From: Bacteroidaceae bacterium
GTDB lineage: Bacteria; Bacteroidota; Bacteroidia; Bacteroidales; Bacteroidaceae
Assembly (NCBI GenBank): GCA_017647975.1
Contig: JAGCJL010000056.1
Location: 1-56,071, forward strand
Direction: 5' to 3'
Length of the DNA: 56,071 nucleotides
Shown: positions 1 to 8,662 of the stretch, in pieces
How the letters are laid out: the number at the start of each line of letters is the position of its first letter
How positions within the stretch are numbered: the first letter of the stretch is position 1
The notes under the pieces: model-generated
Databases searched by the model: none
Seen by the model: the letters and a program-made list of their open reading frames with translations, nothing else
Told to the model about the DNA's origin: nothing
Position numbers and translations under genes: made by a program

Positions 1-1
1 A

Positions 2-1066
2 AAGGCTCTTAATGCAATGGATCTTGAGGAGTTACGTCAGATAATCCTTGATGAGGAGATTGTTTGTCCCATCTCAGGTACTCGTAACTGGACCGAGGTT
101 CGTCAGTTCAACCTCATGTTCTCTACAGATATGGGTTCTACAGCAGACGGTGCAATGAAAATCTATCTTCGTCCTGAGACTGCACAAGGTATCTTTGTGA
201 ACTATCTTAATGTACAGAAGACTGGTCGTATGCGTGTACCTTTCGGTATCGCTCAGATTGGTAAGGCTTTCCGTAACGAGATTGTTGCACGTCAGTTCAT
301 CTTCCGTATGCGTGAGTTTGAGCAGATGGAGATGCAGTTCTTTGTACGTCCAGGCAGTGAACTTGAGTGGTTCAATAAGTGGAAGGAGACACGTCTTGCA
401 TGGCACAAGGCTCTTGGTTTTGGTGATGATGCTTATCGTTATCACGACCATGAGAAACTTGCTCACTATGCTAATGCGGCAACAGATATCGAATTCCGTA
501 TGCCTTTCGGCTTCAAGGAGGTTGAGGGTATTCACTCTCGTACAAACTTCGACCTTGGCCAGCATGAGAAATATTCAGGTAAGAACATTAAGTATTTCGA
601 TCCTGAGACAAACGAAAGCTACACTCCATATGTTATTGAGACATCAATTGGTGTTGACCGTATGTTCTTGAGCATCATGTGTGCTTCATATTGCGAGGAG
701 AAACTTGAGAATGGTGAGACACGTGTTGTACTTCGTTTGCCTGCAGCTCTTGCACCTGTCAAGTTAGCTGTTCTTCCTCTTGTGAAGAAAGACGGTCTGC
801 CCGAAAAGGCACGTGAGATTATGAATGAACTTAAGTTCAACTTCAACTGTTACTACGAGGAGAAGGATTCTATCGGTAAGCGTTACCGTCGTATGGATGC
901 TATTGGTACTCCTTATTGTGTGACAATTGATCACCAGACTTTGGAAGATGGTATGGTTACATTGCGTGAGCGTGATACAATGGAGCAGCGTCGTGTTGCT
1001 ATCGCTGACTTGCGTAATCTTATCCAGGACAACGTAAGCATCACATCTCTTCTCAAGAAATTGTAA
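2..1066 (+). CDS. glyS: Glycyl-tRNA synthetase (class II, alpha2 type), 5'-truncated by window
   Basis: Charges tRNA-Gly with glycine in the cytoplasm. The frame is open from base 2, so the N-terminus lies outside the window; about 354 residues are visible. Class II core motifs are present: YLRPETAQGIF, GKAFRNEI (motif 2), the FRMREFEQMEMQFF stretch and GVDRMFL (motif 3), followed by a C-terminal anticodon-binding domain (from about LAPVKLAVLPLVKK). This is the single-chain dimeric glyS/GARS type, not the GlyQ/GlyS tetramer. The FKBP lipoprotein gene starts 11 bases downstream on the same strand, suggesting cotranscription. The motifs leave little doubt about the assignment. Confidence 0.96.
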   Translation, partial: KALNAMDLEELRQIILDEEIVCPISGTRNWTEVRQFNLMFSTDMGSTADGAMKIYLRPETAQGIFVNYLNVQKTGRMRVPFGIAQIGKAFRNEIVARQFIFRMREFEQMEMQFFVRPGSELEWFNKWKETRLAWHKALGFGDDAYRYHDHEKLAHYANAATDIEFRMPFGFKEVEGIHSRTNFDLGQHEKYSGKNIKYFDPETNESYTPYVIETSIGVDRMFLSIMCASYCEEKLENGETRVVLRLPAALAPVKLAVLPLVKKDGLPEKAREIMNELKFNFNCYYEEKDSIGKRYRRMDAIGTPYCVTIDHQTLEDGMVTLRERDTMEQRRVAIADLRNLIQDNVSITSLLKKL

Positions 1067-1077
1067 TAAATGTTCTT

Positions 1078-1695
1078 ATGGACAAAATAAAATTATTCTG
1101 TCTATCTCTTTTGGCTTGTTTCTGTGTCTTCGTTTCGTGCGATGATACAGTTGAGCCAAGTGATTATGACAACTGGCAGGAACGTAATATAGCATATATT
1201 GATTCTATTGCTACCGTTGCCTCGATCAATGCCGACAATAGTTGGAAAATTTTTCCTGCTACAGGGTTGGTTGATACAGTGGACTGGGACGATGAATATT
1301 ATGTCTATTGTAAAGTATTGCAGGTCGGCGATGGTATAGAACGTCCCGACTATACAGATACTGTACTTGTAAATTATTCCGGTCGTCTGATTCCTACAAA
1401 GACTTATCCTGACGGATATATCTTTGACAGCAGTTATGATGGTGAATTGGAACCCGAATTTGACGTGCCTGTAGAACTGCCGCTTGACGGAACTGTTCCG
1501 GGCTTTAACACAGCGTTGCAGCAAATGGTTGCCGGCAAGACACTCTTCTCCGGTGATATATGGCGAGTATATATTCCTGCGAACTTGGGCTATGGTGCAA
1601 AAGAAAAGGCTGGCATACCTGCGTACTCAACCCTTATTTTTGATATAAACCTCGTTTCGTTTTATCCGGCTTCAACGCCTCAACCGAAATATTGA
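1078..1695 (+). CDS. FKBP-type peptidyl-prolyl cis-trans isomerase lipoprotein
   Basis: Predicted envelope folding factor that isomerises Xaa-Pro bonds. A hydrophobic signal segment ends in a lipobox (CVFVSC, about residues 16-21), so the mature protein should be lipid-anchored. The FKBP domain fills the C-terminal half: DTVLVNYSGRL, then IFDSSYDG, VPGFNTALQQM and the typical IPANLGYG...GIPAYSTLIFDINL ending. The length of 205 aa fits small Bacteroidales FKBP lipoproteins. It starts 11 bases after glyS, and the DUF3467 gene follows within 2 bases, so the three are probably one operon. The substrate cannot be inferred. Confidence 0.9.
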   Translation: MDKIKLFCLSLLACFCVFVSCDDTVEPSDYDNWQERNIAYIDSIATVASINADNSWKIFPATGLVDTVDWDDEYYVYCKVLQVGDGIERPDYTDTVLVNYSGRLIPTKTYPDGYIFDSSYDGELEPEFDVPVELPLDGTVPGFNTALQQMVAGKTLFSGDIWRVYIPANLGYGAKEKAGIPAYSTLIFDINLVSFYPASTPQPKY

Positions 1696-1697
1696 TT

Positions 1698-2009
1698 ATG
1701 GAAGTGAATAAAGAGAATCAACTGCAGATAGAACTCAAGGAGGATATTGCAGAAGGTGTATATGCAAATCTTGCAATAATAGCTCATTCAAGTTCTGAGT
1801 TCGTGTTTGACTTTGTACGAATGATGCCAGGTGTGGCAAAAGCCAAGGTGAAATCTCGTATTGTAATGACACCGGAACATGCAAAGCGTCTTGCAATGGC
1901 TTTGCAAGATAATCTTCGTCGATACGAAATGCAATTCGGCGAAATAAGATTACCCGAGATGAATGGCTATCATTTGCCGAATACTGATAAGAATTCAATT
2001 CTTAACTGA
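1698..2009 (+). CDS. DUF3467 family protein
   Basis: Small cytosolic protein of about 103 aa matching the DUF3467 family, widespread in Bacteroidales and of unknown function. The visible core is VYANLAIIAHSSSEFVFDFVRMMPG, then AKVKSRIVMTPEHAKRLAMALQDNLRRYE, consistent with a compact alpha/beta fold. I use the ATG at 1698; a TTG at 1692 overlaps the previous stop but adds only two residues. It is the last gene of the glyS-FKBP run and is followed directly by a strong terminator. No signal peptide or membrane segment is visible. Confidence 0.85.
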   Translation: MEVNKENQLQIELKEDIAEGVYANLAIIAHSSSEFVFDFVRMMPGVAKAKVKSRIVMTPEHAKRLAMALQDNLRRYEMQFGEIRLPEMNGYHLPNTDKNSILN

Positions 2010-2047
2010 TAAAAAAAACGAGAACCGCGGTTCTCGTTTTTTTTATC
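2007..2047. terminator. Bidirectional rho-independent terminator
   Basis: A near-perfect palindrome centred on CGAGAACCGCGGTTCTCG is flanked by eight As on one side and eight Ts on the other. It works on either strand and separates the DUF3467 gene from the convergent AraC gene. Confidence 0.9.
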
Positions 2048-2049
2048 AG

Positions 2050-2910
2050 TTATAAATCCACCATCACGCCATGTGCCCTGAACTCTGAAAGTGAGTAACC
2101 AGTATGACGCTTGAAATAGCGGTTCAGGTAGCTTTGGTCGGGGAACTTGAATTCATTTACAATCTCTTGAAAACTTTTGTGGCTATACATGAGTGTAACC
2201 TGTAGCTCTATTATTGTATAGTGGTCTATAATCTCTTTAGCATTCTGTCCGCTGGCACGTTGGCATATAGCGTTCAAATGTCGTGTGGTAATCTTTAGTT
2301 CGTTTGCATAGAACTGCACTGAACGCTCGTCGCGGAAATGTGTTGATAGTAATTGACGGAACTCATAGAATGTTTTGTCCTTACTCTCTACTATGTGGCT
2401 GTTTTGCGTGTTCTTGTTACTTATGCGTTGTATATATAAAAGGAGTGAATTTACAGCAAGGGTAACACTTTGGCGGCAGAATTCCAGATTAGCACTATTG
2501 GTAGCTTCACTGTCAAGAATATCTATCTGACGGAATATGTTTTTGATATACTCTTTTTCCAACTCATTATTTCCGCCTTGGTGAGTGTAGCACTCTATTG
2601 ATTGCATCATTTCGGGACTCATAGAACTGCGTGCGGCTAACCAAATATGTTTTGAAAGACCGAGTAGTCTTGCCGAGAAATCACTGGTTATATCAAGTAG
2701 TAGAATATTTGAATCCATGGGACAAATTATTATTTGGCCCGGGCGAAAGTGTTGTCTGTGACCGTTGATAGTAAAGATAGCTTCGCCACTGTTGCAATAG
2801 AATATCGATGCATGTTGCAACTGATAGACATGTTGTACAAACTGTTGCAATGATGAATCTATGGTTGCAAATCCCTGTTGAGGTATCTTTTTAAGATAAA
2901 TGTTATTCAT
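2050..2910 (-). CDS. AraC family transcriptional regulator
   Basis: Predicted DNA-binding regulator of 286 aa. The N-terminal part resembles a cupin-like sensory domain (IFTINGHRQHFRPGQIIICP), and the C-terminal 100 residues carry the two helix-turn-helix motifs of AraC/XylS proteins (YANELKITTRHLNAICQRAS, then SFQEIVNEFKFPDQSYLNRY and FKRHTGYSLSEFR). I prefer the ATG at 2910 over 2964, because the 18-residue upstream extension is not domain-like. It is convergent with the DUF3467 gene. The downstream targets and effector are unknown; it is not obviously linked to the ccsA/mntP pair upstream. Confidence 0.9.
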   Translation of the reverse strand: MNNIYLKKIPQQGFATIDSSLQQFVQHVYQLQHASIFYCNSGEAIFTINGHRQHFRPGQIIICPMDSNILLLDITSDFSARLLGLSKHIWLAARSSMSPEMMQSIECYTHQGGNNELEKEYIKNIFRQIDILDSEATNSANLEFCRQSVTLAVNSLLLYIQRISNKNTQNSHIVESKDKTFYEFRQLLSTHFRDERSVQFYANELKITTRHLNAICQRASGQNAKEIIDHYTIIELQVTLMYSHKSFQEIVNEFKFPDQSYLNRYFKRHTGYSLSEFRAHGVMVDL

Positions 2911-3007
2911 AGCTATATGTTTTTCATTGCGAAAATAGACATAAATAACATGAAATGCAAACAAAAAAGACTAATAACGCATTTTCTTTATCTTTTTTGT
3001 TTATTAT

Positions 3008-4399
3008 TTATAGATAAGCATGCATGCCTCCAAGAAAATAGTTTACTCCCAAATAGGTGAAGAGCATGGCCCAAAAAAGTATGATGCAGAAGTAGTGAAA
3101 AACCATGGGCTTTGCCAGTAACGGCATAGACTTTGTGTGGAACGGCAGTGAGCACAGCAGCAGTGTTATTAAAGCCCAAACCTCTTTGGGGTCCCACCCC
3201 CAATAGCGTCCCCATGAAATCTCGGCCCAAACAGCACCTATGAAAATTCCTGTGAACAACAATATCGTGGCAGGATATAGCACCTTTCGTCCTGTATCGG
3301 CCAGCAGTACAGCCTTGTATTCTCTTTTACTGAAGTTCTTGTAAAAAATGGCTACGGTTGCATTTATTGCAAGGAAACCAATAAGAGTGTATGAGAGTAT
3401 AACACAGCTTACATGTAATCCAAGTAGTGGTGTGCGTAGTATTGGCATCACATATCCGTCGTTGTTATTGCCTGCAATAGTGGCTGTCAATAACGAAGTG
3501 GCTGCCAGAGTGAACATTGCGGGTAAAATCAATCTGTTATGTTTTCTTGTGATAAGCCCTATAAGTAGGCCGCACCAAGAGATGAATATCATTGCCTCGT
3601 AGCCATTTGTTACGGGGAACAATTCTATGGCATTCCAACGGATGATACCTACAGTACCTATTATTATAAACAGTGTTGTACAAATTATGTATAATGCTGT
3701 TTCAAAAATAGTGGTACTCTGCTTTTTGCTCTCTTTTTTATGTGACAAGGAGCTAAAAAGGCTTTTGCGGTCAATAATGGTCAATATAAAAATAATTATG
3801 AAAAGAGTATAGCCACAATATGTTACAGTTGACCCCCATGTGTCATGTGTCACAAGTAAAGAAACAGCATCGTGAGAATGGTTTTTTATACAAAAGGTGT
3901 AACCCTCCTTTTTTATGGGCTTGTTCATGGATATCGAGTTTGTGACGTTACTGTAGTCATCATAAATCTCTATTTTGGCAATATAGTCAATGATGTTATC
4001 CTCATTGTCATGCAATGTTTGGGTTTCAGCAAGCATCATTCTGAATGGCAACTTTTTGAGTTCCTCTTTATCGTCTATGAACATAGAGGCTGGTACTGCC
4101 TCTTTTGCCAAAATTATTTCTCCATGTTCTGCGGTGAGGTGTGAAATGAACGCTCCTGATAGGATTGTTGCAAGTGCTGCATGTAACAGAAATAGACGTA
4201 TTTGTCTTAACCTTATTATATAAAGCAGTGCCGATATAGCCGTGATTCCCAACAAAGCAATGAAAATAGGTGAATGGTAAACAAGATTCAAGGCAAAATG
4301 AGAGCCTTCAAGTTTCTCTATTATAGTAGCGGTAATCAATAGAACTATAGTTGCAATCAAACCGCCAAAAGAGATATATTTAAACCCGCTTTTTGCCAT
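3008..4399 (-). CDS. Cytochrome c biogenesis protein, CcsBA-like (short ResB-like part plus CcsA)
   Basis: System II cytochrome c assembly: exports haem and presents it for ligation to apocytochromes outside the membrane. The protein has 463 aa. Residues 1 to about 220 hold membrane segments around a periplasmic region, resembling a shortened ResB/CcsB. From about 235 on is a CcsA-type domain with further membrane segments and the haem-handling WWD signature (WGRYWGWDPKEVWALI). Conserved histidines flank the signature, as in the family. It starts 3 bases after mntP on the same strand, so they are likely cotranscribed. No cytochrome c or nrfHA genes lie nearby. Confidence 0.88.
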   Translation of the reverse strand: MAKSGFKYISFGGLIATIVLLITATIIEKLEGSHFALNLVYHSPIFIALLGITAISALLYIIRLRQIRLFLLHAALATILSGAFISHLTAEHGEIILAKEAVPASMFIDDKEELKKLPFRMMLAETQTLHDNEDNIIDYIAKIEIYDDYSNVTNSISMNKPIKKEGYTFCIKNHSHDAVSLLVTHDTWGSTVTYCGYTLFIIIFILTIIDRKSLFSSLSHKKESKKQSTTIFETALYIICTTLFIIIGTVGIIRWNAIELFPVTNGYEAMIFISWCGLLIGLITRKHNRLILPAMFTLAATSLLTATIAGNNNDGYVMPILRTPLLGLHVSCVILSYTLIGFLAINATVAIFYKNFSKREYKAVLLADTGRKVLYPATILLFTGIFIGAVWAEISWGRYWGWDPKEVWALITLLLCSLPFHTKSMPLLAKPMVFHYFCIILFWAMLFTYLGVNYFLGGMHAYL

Positions 4400-4402
4400 T
4401 TC

Positions 4403-4978
4403 TTATGCACTCAGGTGTTCTATAAGGACTTTTATACCTATACATATCAGGATTATACCTCCCCACATTTCGGCACGTAACTTCCTGGCAATGCCGTTAC
4501 CGCACTTCATGCCAATGAACAAGCCAAACCATGACATGGCAAAAGAGACAAAACCAATGGCTATAAGCGGGTAGATGAGAGATGCAACGGTTGTATAACC
4601 CATACATGAGAATGATATGCCCACAGCAAGAGCATCAATGCTTGTGGCTATAGCCATAGTGAATATTACCTTGTAACGTCTTGGGTTGAAACGTCGTTCC
4701 TCCTCGTTCTTGAATGACTCCGAAATCATACGCGACCCCAAGAATGCAAGAATACCGAATGCCAACCAATGGTCAATACTCTCAATTAGTTCACGGAAAA
4801 GGTCACCGCCAGCCCAACCTAATAGAGGGTTCAACGCTTGGAAGAAACCAAAGGAGAGTGCCATGACAAACATGGGCTTCCATACAATTTTCTTGAATAT
4901 GATGCCACTGGCAATTGATACTGCAAAACAATCCATGGCAAGTGCCAGTGCCATGAGCCAAACCTCAATATGTGTCAT
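4403..4978 (-). CDS. mntP: Manganese efflux pump MntP
   Basis: Inner-membrane exporter of the MntP (DUF204) family that lowers cytosolic Mn2+. At 191 aa it has the normal length, with six predicted membrane segments in two repeats. Each half starts with a conserved acidic motif: ALAMDCFAVSIASG in the first and ATSIDALAVGISF in the second. In other bacteria mntP is often controlled by a Mn-sensing riboswitch or MntR; I see no clear yybP-ykoY element in the short upstream region. ccsA follows 3 bases downstream. The family call is secure, the metal is taken from the family. Confidence 0.93.
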   Translation of the reverse strand: MTHIEVWLMALALAMDCFAVSIASGIIFKKIVWKPMFVMALSFGFFQALNPLLGWAGGDLFRELIESIDHWLAFGILAFLGSRMISESFKNEEERRFNPRRYKVIFTMAIATSIDALAVGISFSCMGYTTVASLIYPLIAIGFVSFAMSWFGLFIGMKCGNGIARKLRAEMWGGIILICIGIKVLIEHLSA

Positions 4979-5055
4979 AGTTTAGTAATGATTTTTGCAA
5001 AAATACATTATTTATAAGAGATAATCCCCAAAAAAGATAAAAAGAATTAAAGCTA

Positions 5056-5086
5056 TTGCATAAAAAGAAAAAAGCCTGTAACTTTG
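5056..5086 (+). promoter_or_regulatory. Promoter of tmRNA (Bacteroidetes type)
   Basis: A perfect -7 box TAACTTTG at 5079-5086 is preceded, 20 bases away, by TTG at 5056-5058 (TATTGCA context). This matches the primary sigma factor pattern of Bacteroidetes and would start transcription just before the tmRNA 5' end at 5104. Confidence 0.75.
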
Positions 5087-5103
5087 TCATAGAATTACAT
5101 GCC

Positions 5104-5498
5104 GGGGCTATCTGGATTTGACAGCGGGTAGAAAAGGTACGTAAGCACGCAGTGCATTGCTCGTTCGCACTATAATCTGAATGGGCAAGAATTTATCTGG
5201 CAACAATAACTACGCTCTTGCTGCTTAATCGAAGTATAGTAGATTAGCTTAATCCCTGCACAAGGTGCGGGGACGAGACATCACCCGGACACTGTTGTTC
5301 CGAAGTAATCCGAAATGGTGGTGCAGGCAAATCGGGACTAACCATTGCAGGCCTCGATGCAACGGCGACATTTTAGAGGATAAGGCATAAGTTGGTGGTC
5401 GCGGTCTTGCTTATGCTCGAAAACTCTACCGATGACTAAGCGTGTAGAAAGCGTATGGTTTCCCTGTTTGGACGAGGGTTCGACTCCCTCTAGCTCCA
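5104..5498 (+). ncRNA. ssrA: Transfer-messenger RNA (tmRNA), tag GNNNYALAA
   Basis: Rescues stalled ribosomes by acting as tRNA-Ala and then as a short mRNA. The 5' end GGGGCTA pairs with TAGCTCC at 5491-5497 (one G-U pair) to form the acceptor stem; a T-arm GGTTCGACTCC lies just before it. The tag frame at 5199-5228 reads GNNNYALAA followed by TAA, close to the published Bacteroides-type tags ending in NYALAA. The discriminator A at 5498 is followed by CAA, so the complete CCA end is not encoded and must be added after transcription. The length of about 395 nt is normal. Confidence 0.95.
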
Positions 5499-5500
5499 CA

Positions 5501-5544
5501 AAGAAACATCAAAGGTTGCCAAAAGGCAACCTTTGATGTTTCTT
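5501..5544. terminator. Strong terminator after tmRNA
   Basis: A perfect 20-bp stem (arms 5501-5520 and 5525-5544) with an AAAA loop lies directly behind the tmRNA and also faces the end of the convergent rny gene. Confidence 0.88.
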
Positions 5545-5555
5545 ATCGTTTTGTA

Positions 5556-7097
5556 TTATCTTGCGTAGTTTACGGCACGAGTCTCGCGGATAACGGTAAT
5601 CTTTACCTGTCCGGGGTAGGTCATTTCGTCCTGAATCTTCTTTGCAATCTCGCCCGACAGCAATTCGGTCTGCTTGTCGTCAATCTTGTCGGCACCTACG
5701 ATTACGCGTAGCTCGCGACCAGCTTGGATAGCGTAGGTCTTTGTTACACCAGGGTATGACATTGCAAGCTGCTCAAGGTCGTGCAAGCGTTTGATGTATG
5801 CCTCTACAATTTCGCGGCGTGCTCCTGGGCGTGCTCCTGAGATAGCGTCACATACCTGAACGATAGGAGCGATGAGGCTTGTCATCTCAACCTCGTCGTG
5901 GTGAGCACCAATAGCATTGCAGATATCAGGCTTCTCCTTGTATTTTTCGGCAATCTTCATACCATACTCTGCGTGTGGCAATTCTGTCTCTTCATCGGGT
6001 ACTTTGCCTATGTCATGAAGCAATCCGGCACGTTTTGCCTTCTTGGGGTTCAAACCAAGCTCTGCTGCCATTACAGCACAGAGGTTTGCTGTTTCACGTG
6101 CGTGCTGCAAGAGGTTCTGGCCGTATGATGAGCGGTATTTCATCTTACCTATGATGCGGATAAGCTCTGGGTGCATACCATGGATTCCAAGGTCTATGGT
6201 TGTACGCTTACCTGTTTCAATAATCTCTTCTTCAATCTGTTTCTTAACCTTGGCAACAACTTCTTCGATACGTGCAGGGTGGATACGGCCGTCGGCAACG
6301 AGCTGGTGTAGTGCCAAACGTGCAATCTCGCGACGTACGGGGTCAAACGCACTGAGTACAATAGCCTCAGGGGTGTCATCAACAACTATCTCAACACCGG
6401 TAGCAGCTTCCAAAGCACGGATGTTACGTCCCTCGCGACCAATGATACGGCCCTTCATCTCGTCGTTGTCAATGTGAAATACTGTTACAGAATTCTCGAT
6501 AGCAGTCTCGGTGGCAACTCGCTGTATTGTCTGTATGACACTCTTCTTGGCCTCTCTTCCGGCTGTCATCTTTGCCTCGTCCAGGATGTCGTTGATGTAT
6601 GATGCAGCCTGTGACTTTGCCTCCTCTTTCAATGACTCTACAAGGCGTTCCTTTGCCTCCTCTGCCGAAAGACCACTGATGCTTTCAAGCTTCTCGCGTT
6701 CCTGTGCATGTAGCTTGTCAAGCTCCTCTTGTCTGCGTTCAAGAACACCTTTCTGTGCATCAAGGTTTTCCTTCAGTGTCTCAAGCTCGCTCTTGCGTCT
6801 TTGCAAGTCTTCGTTACGCTGGTTGAACTGTACCTCGCGTTGTTTGAGGTTGTGTTCTGCCTGCTGAATCTTGTTGTTACGTTGCGAAATCTCCTTTTCA
6901 AGTTCTGCTTTTTTGTTAAGGAATTTCTCCTTTACTTCGAGCAACTTGTTTTTCTTGATAACTTCAGCCTCTTTGTGAGCATCGTTGATGATGCGTTCAC
7001 GTTTAGACTTTAATCCGAATTTGTTTATCAAATATTGGCAGATGATGCCTGCTACGAGTCCTGCTGCCAATCCAATAATTAAAGTTGTTAAGTCCAT
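5556..7097 (-). CDS. rny: Ribonuclease Y
   Basis: Membrane-anchored endoribonuclease that initiates mRNA decay. All parts of the 513-aa family architecture are visible: an N-terminal membrane helix ([19 protein letters not shown]), a long charged coiled coil to about residue 200, a KH RNA-binding domain ([20 protein letters not shown]), and an HD phosphohydrolase domain with the metal-binding pair in GLLHDIGK plus [11 protein letters not shown]. The length is standard. It is convergent with tmRNA, and zapA lies upstream on the same strand with about 100 bases between. Confidence 0.97.
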   Translation of the reverse strand: MDLTTLIIGLAAGLVAGIICQYLINKFGLKSKRERIINDAHKEAEVIKKNKLLEVKEKFLNKKAELEKEISQRNNKIQQAEHNLKQREVQFNQRNEDLQRRKSELETLKENLDAQKGVLERRQEELDKLHAQEREKLESISGLSAEEAKERLVESLKEEAKSQAASYINDILDEAKMTAGREAKKSVIQTIQRVATETAIENSVTVFHIDNDEMKGRIIGREGRNIRALEAATGVEIVVDDTPEAIVLSAFDPVRREIARLALHQLVADGRIHPARIEEVVAKVKKQIEEEIIETGKRTTIDLGIHGMHPELIRIIGKMKYRSSYGQNLLQHARETANLCAVMAAELGLNPKKAKRAGLLHDIGKVPDEETELPHAEYGMKIAEKYKEKPDICNAIGAHHDEVEMTSLIAPIVQVCDAISGARPGARREIVEAYIKRLHDLEQLAMSYPGVTKTYAIQAGRELRVIVGADKIDDKQTELLSGEIAKKIQDEMTYPGQVKITVIRETRAVNYAR

Positions 7098-7195
7098 AAT
7101 TAGTTATAAATTTATATAAAAAACGCACTGCAATACTTGGCAATTTTAATAATTACCGTATATGTGCAATGCGTGAAATTACAAAGTTATGGGAA

Positions 7196-7492
7196 TTACT
7201 CTTTTGTACTGAGTGTACTGTCAACCAAACGAGTCAACTCATTGATCTTGCTCATCACCTCTACAGAATTGCTTTCGCCTGTATTCTTTATAGAGTTGAA
7301 TGCTATGTCAAGGGCTGCCATAGTCATGACTTTAACACCATCCTCGCCAGTAAAAAGTTCTTTATATAGTGACAAGGTGTTGTTTACCAAACGTGCAGCC
7401 TGACGATAATAGGGCTCCTCAGAAGCCTTTATTATCAATGGATATGATACCCCGTCAATTATAAGGTTTATTCCCAATTCTCTATCTTCCAT
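7196..7492 (-). CDS. zapA: Cell division protein ZapA-like
   Basis: Small protein expected to bind and bundle FtsZ filaments at the division site. The 98-aa chain has the ZapA layout: an N-terminal beta segment (INLIIDGVSYPLIIKASEEP), then a helix YYRQAARLVNNTLSLYKELF, a further helix with MAALDIAFNSI, and a C-terminal coiled-coil-like helix. I choose the ATG at 7492, because the 14 upstream residues of the longer frame overlap the region just after the preceding gene and are not family-like. The coiled-coil gene upstream ends 17 bases before it, so the two form a pair. Confidence 0.85.
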   Translation of the reverse strand: MEDRELGINLIIDGVSYPLIIKASEEPYYRQAARLVNNTLSLYKELFTGEDGVKVMTMAALDIAFNSIKNTGESNSVEVMSKINELTRLVDSTLSTKE

Positions 7493-7509
7493 GTGTCGAG
7501 ACTGTTTCT

Positions 7510-7803
7510 TTATTTCTTTAATGACTCGATGCAACGGTCGATTTCACGCACCAGCCCTGATATTCTATTTCGTGTCTCTTGGATATCATTATCACTAAGA
7601 CTTAATATCTTGGCTTGTTTAAGGTTGTTGTAGCTATTTTCTAAACTTAAGCAATCCTTTTGCAACTTTTTGATGAGTCCCTCCCTCTCCTGAAGTTCGC
7701 GTGCCATCTTCTCGTTGGCTTCCTTGTAGTGTTTATATTCGAATATCAGTTTATAGAGTTTTTCCTCAAAGTTGGAAATAATTGTCCTGTCGTTTTCGGT
7801 CAT
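7510..7803 (-). CDS. Small coiled-coil protein upstream of zapA
   Basis: A 97-aa protein that is almost entirely heptad-like helix (LYKLIFEYKHYKEANEKM, LQEREGLIKKLQKDCLSLEN and NSYNNLKQAKIL), with no signal peptide. Its position directly in front of zapA and its coiled-coil nature suggest a division-associated partner, similar in size to ZapB, but I cannot show homology by eye. A possible -7 box TATATTTG lies on this strand at 7822-7829, about 20 bases before the start. I regard it as a real, conserved hypothetical gene. Confidence 0.75.
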   Translation of the reverse strand: MTENDRTIISNFEEKLYKLIFEYKHYKEANEKMARELQEREGLIKKLQKDCLSLENSYNNLKQAKILSLSDNDIQETRNRISGLVREIDRCIESLKK

Positions 7804-7932
7804 AATACAACAATCGTTTCACAAATATATGTGATTTTTTGGGAAATGTGAAAGAATTACAACTTTTTTTATGATGAAAAAGAGTTTTTACACTCTCTTG
7901 TCATTATTTTTTATAAAATGATTCGCTTTTTG

Positions 7933-8523
7933 TTATCTGAAATCACCGGTAAGCATCTCTTCGTATTGTAACATGCTCATATATGCCTCGGCTTTTTTCT
8001 CCAAGGGAAGTGGGTAGGCTCTTGATGTCGATGGCATACGCCAAAAGTGTATGTTTCTGTTACCTATTGTAAATTCTGTCATTTCACCTACCGCAGGCTT
8101 TGTGCAGTTAAACTTTTTTACAATTTCGTCAGTAGCCTTTTCTCCTGTAGTGACAATGGCTCTGCAATGGGGTAGGCTGTTCAATAGTTCTGTGATGTCT
8201 GTTGGTGTGATTATCTCAAGGAATTTGTCCGACGCATTTTCCTTTAAACGTATAACCTCCTTGGCTGTGTCGTAGAGGGCAACTCCTTTTTCTTTGCAGA
8301 ATGACTCAATAGCATCTTTGTCAAATCTTTTTTCGCCTTTCAACTCAAAGATTTTTTTGTCGTTATAGAATATCAAACCCCAAATTCTCCACATGTCGTT
8401 TATCCAATTGGGATAGAAAAATTCCATGCTCCACCGAGCTTTGGGCGGAGGAAAACTGCCAAGCATTAAAATGCGTGCATTCCGCGGCAGGAATGGCTCC
8501 AATGGGTGCTTTTCTATGGGCAT
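7933..8523 (-). CDS. Uracil-DNA glycosylase superfamily protein
   Basis: Predicted base-excision DNA repair enzyme of 196 aa. The N-terminal motif LMLGSFPPPKARWSMEFFYP followed by NWINDMWRIWG corresponds to the GSFPP...YPxNxFW region of the UDG superfamily, including the hypoxanthine/mismatch-specific branches. VTTGEKATDEI and WRMPSTSRAYP provide the later active-site segments. The exact substrate base is not decidable here. A second, truncated copy of its first 50 codons lies at 10711-10860 on the same strand, on the other side of a glycosyltransferase cassette. No clear promoter precedes this full copy, so it may be transcribed with the cassette. Confidence 0.82.
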   Translation of the reverse strand: MPIEKHPLEPFLPRNARILMLGSFPPPKARWSMEFFYPNWINDMWRIWGLIFYNDKKIFELKGEKRFDKDAIESFCKEKGVALYDTAKEVIRLKENASDKFLEIITPTDITELLNSLPHCRAIVTTGEKATDEIVKKFNCTKPAVGEMTEFTIGNRNIHFWRMPSTSRAYPLPLEKKAEAYMSMLQYEEMLTGDFR

Positions 8524-8662
8524 TGATATGAAATATAATGCGTATTGTTAGAATGTTTTTTCTATCCTTTGTAGTTAGTGAAATTTTGTGCTAAACAGCA
8601 ATGCTTCAAACAACGTATTTATAATGTGTGAGATTAATGATAAGTTTATTGCAGGTTAATTA

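Noticed and set aside
74..565. Minus-strand open frame of 163 codons opposite glyS
   Set aside because: It lies fully inside the well-conserved glyS gene and its product shows no domain; an antisense shadow frame.
2878..3060. Small plus-strand frame between the AraC and ccsA genes
   Set aside because: Starts inside the AraC gene and runs through AT-rich intergenic DNA; no conserved feature.
4979..5040. Manganese riboswitch upstream of mntP
   Set aside because: The region to the tmRNA promoter is short and AT-rich; no yybP-ykoY-type conserved loops were recognised.
7098..7195. 6S RNA near zapA, as in Proteobacteria
   Set aside because: The gap is only about 98 bases and no long bubble-containing hairpin can be formed.
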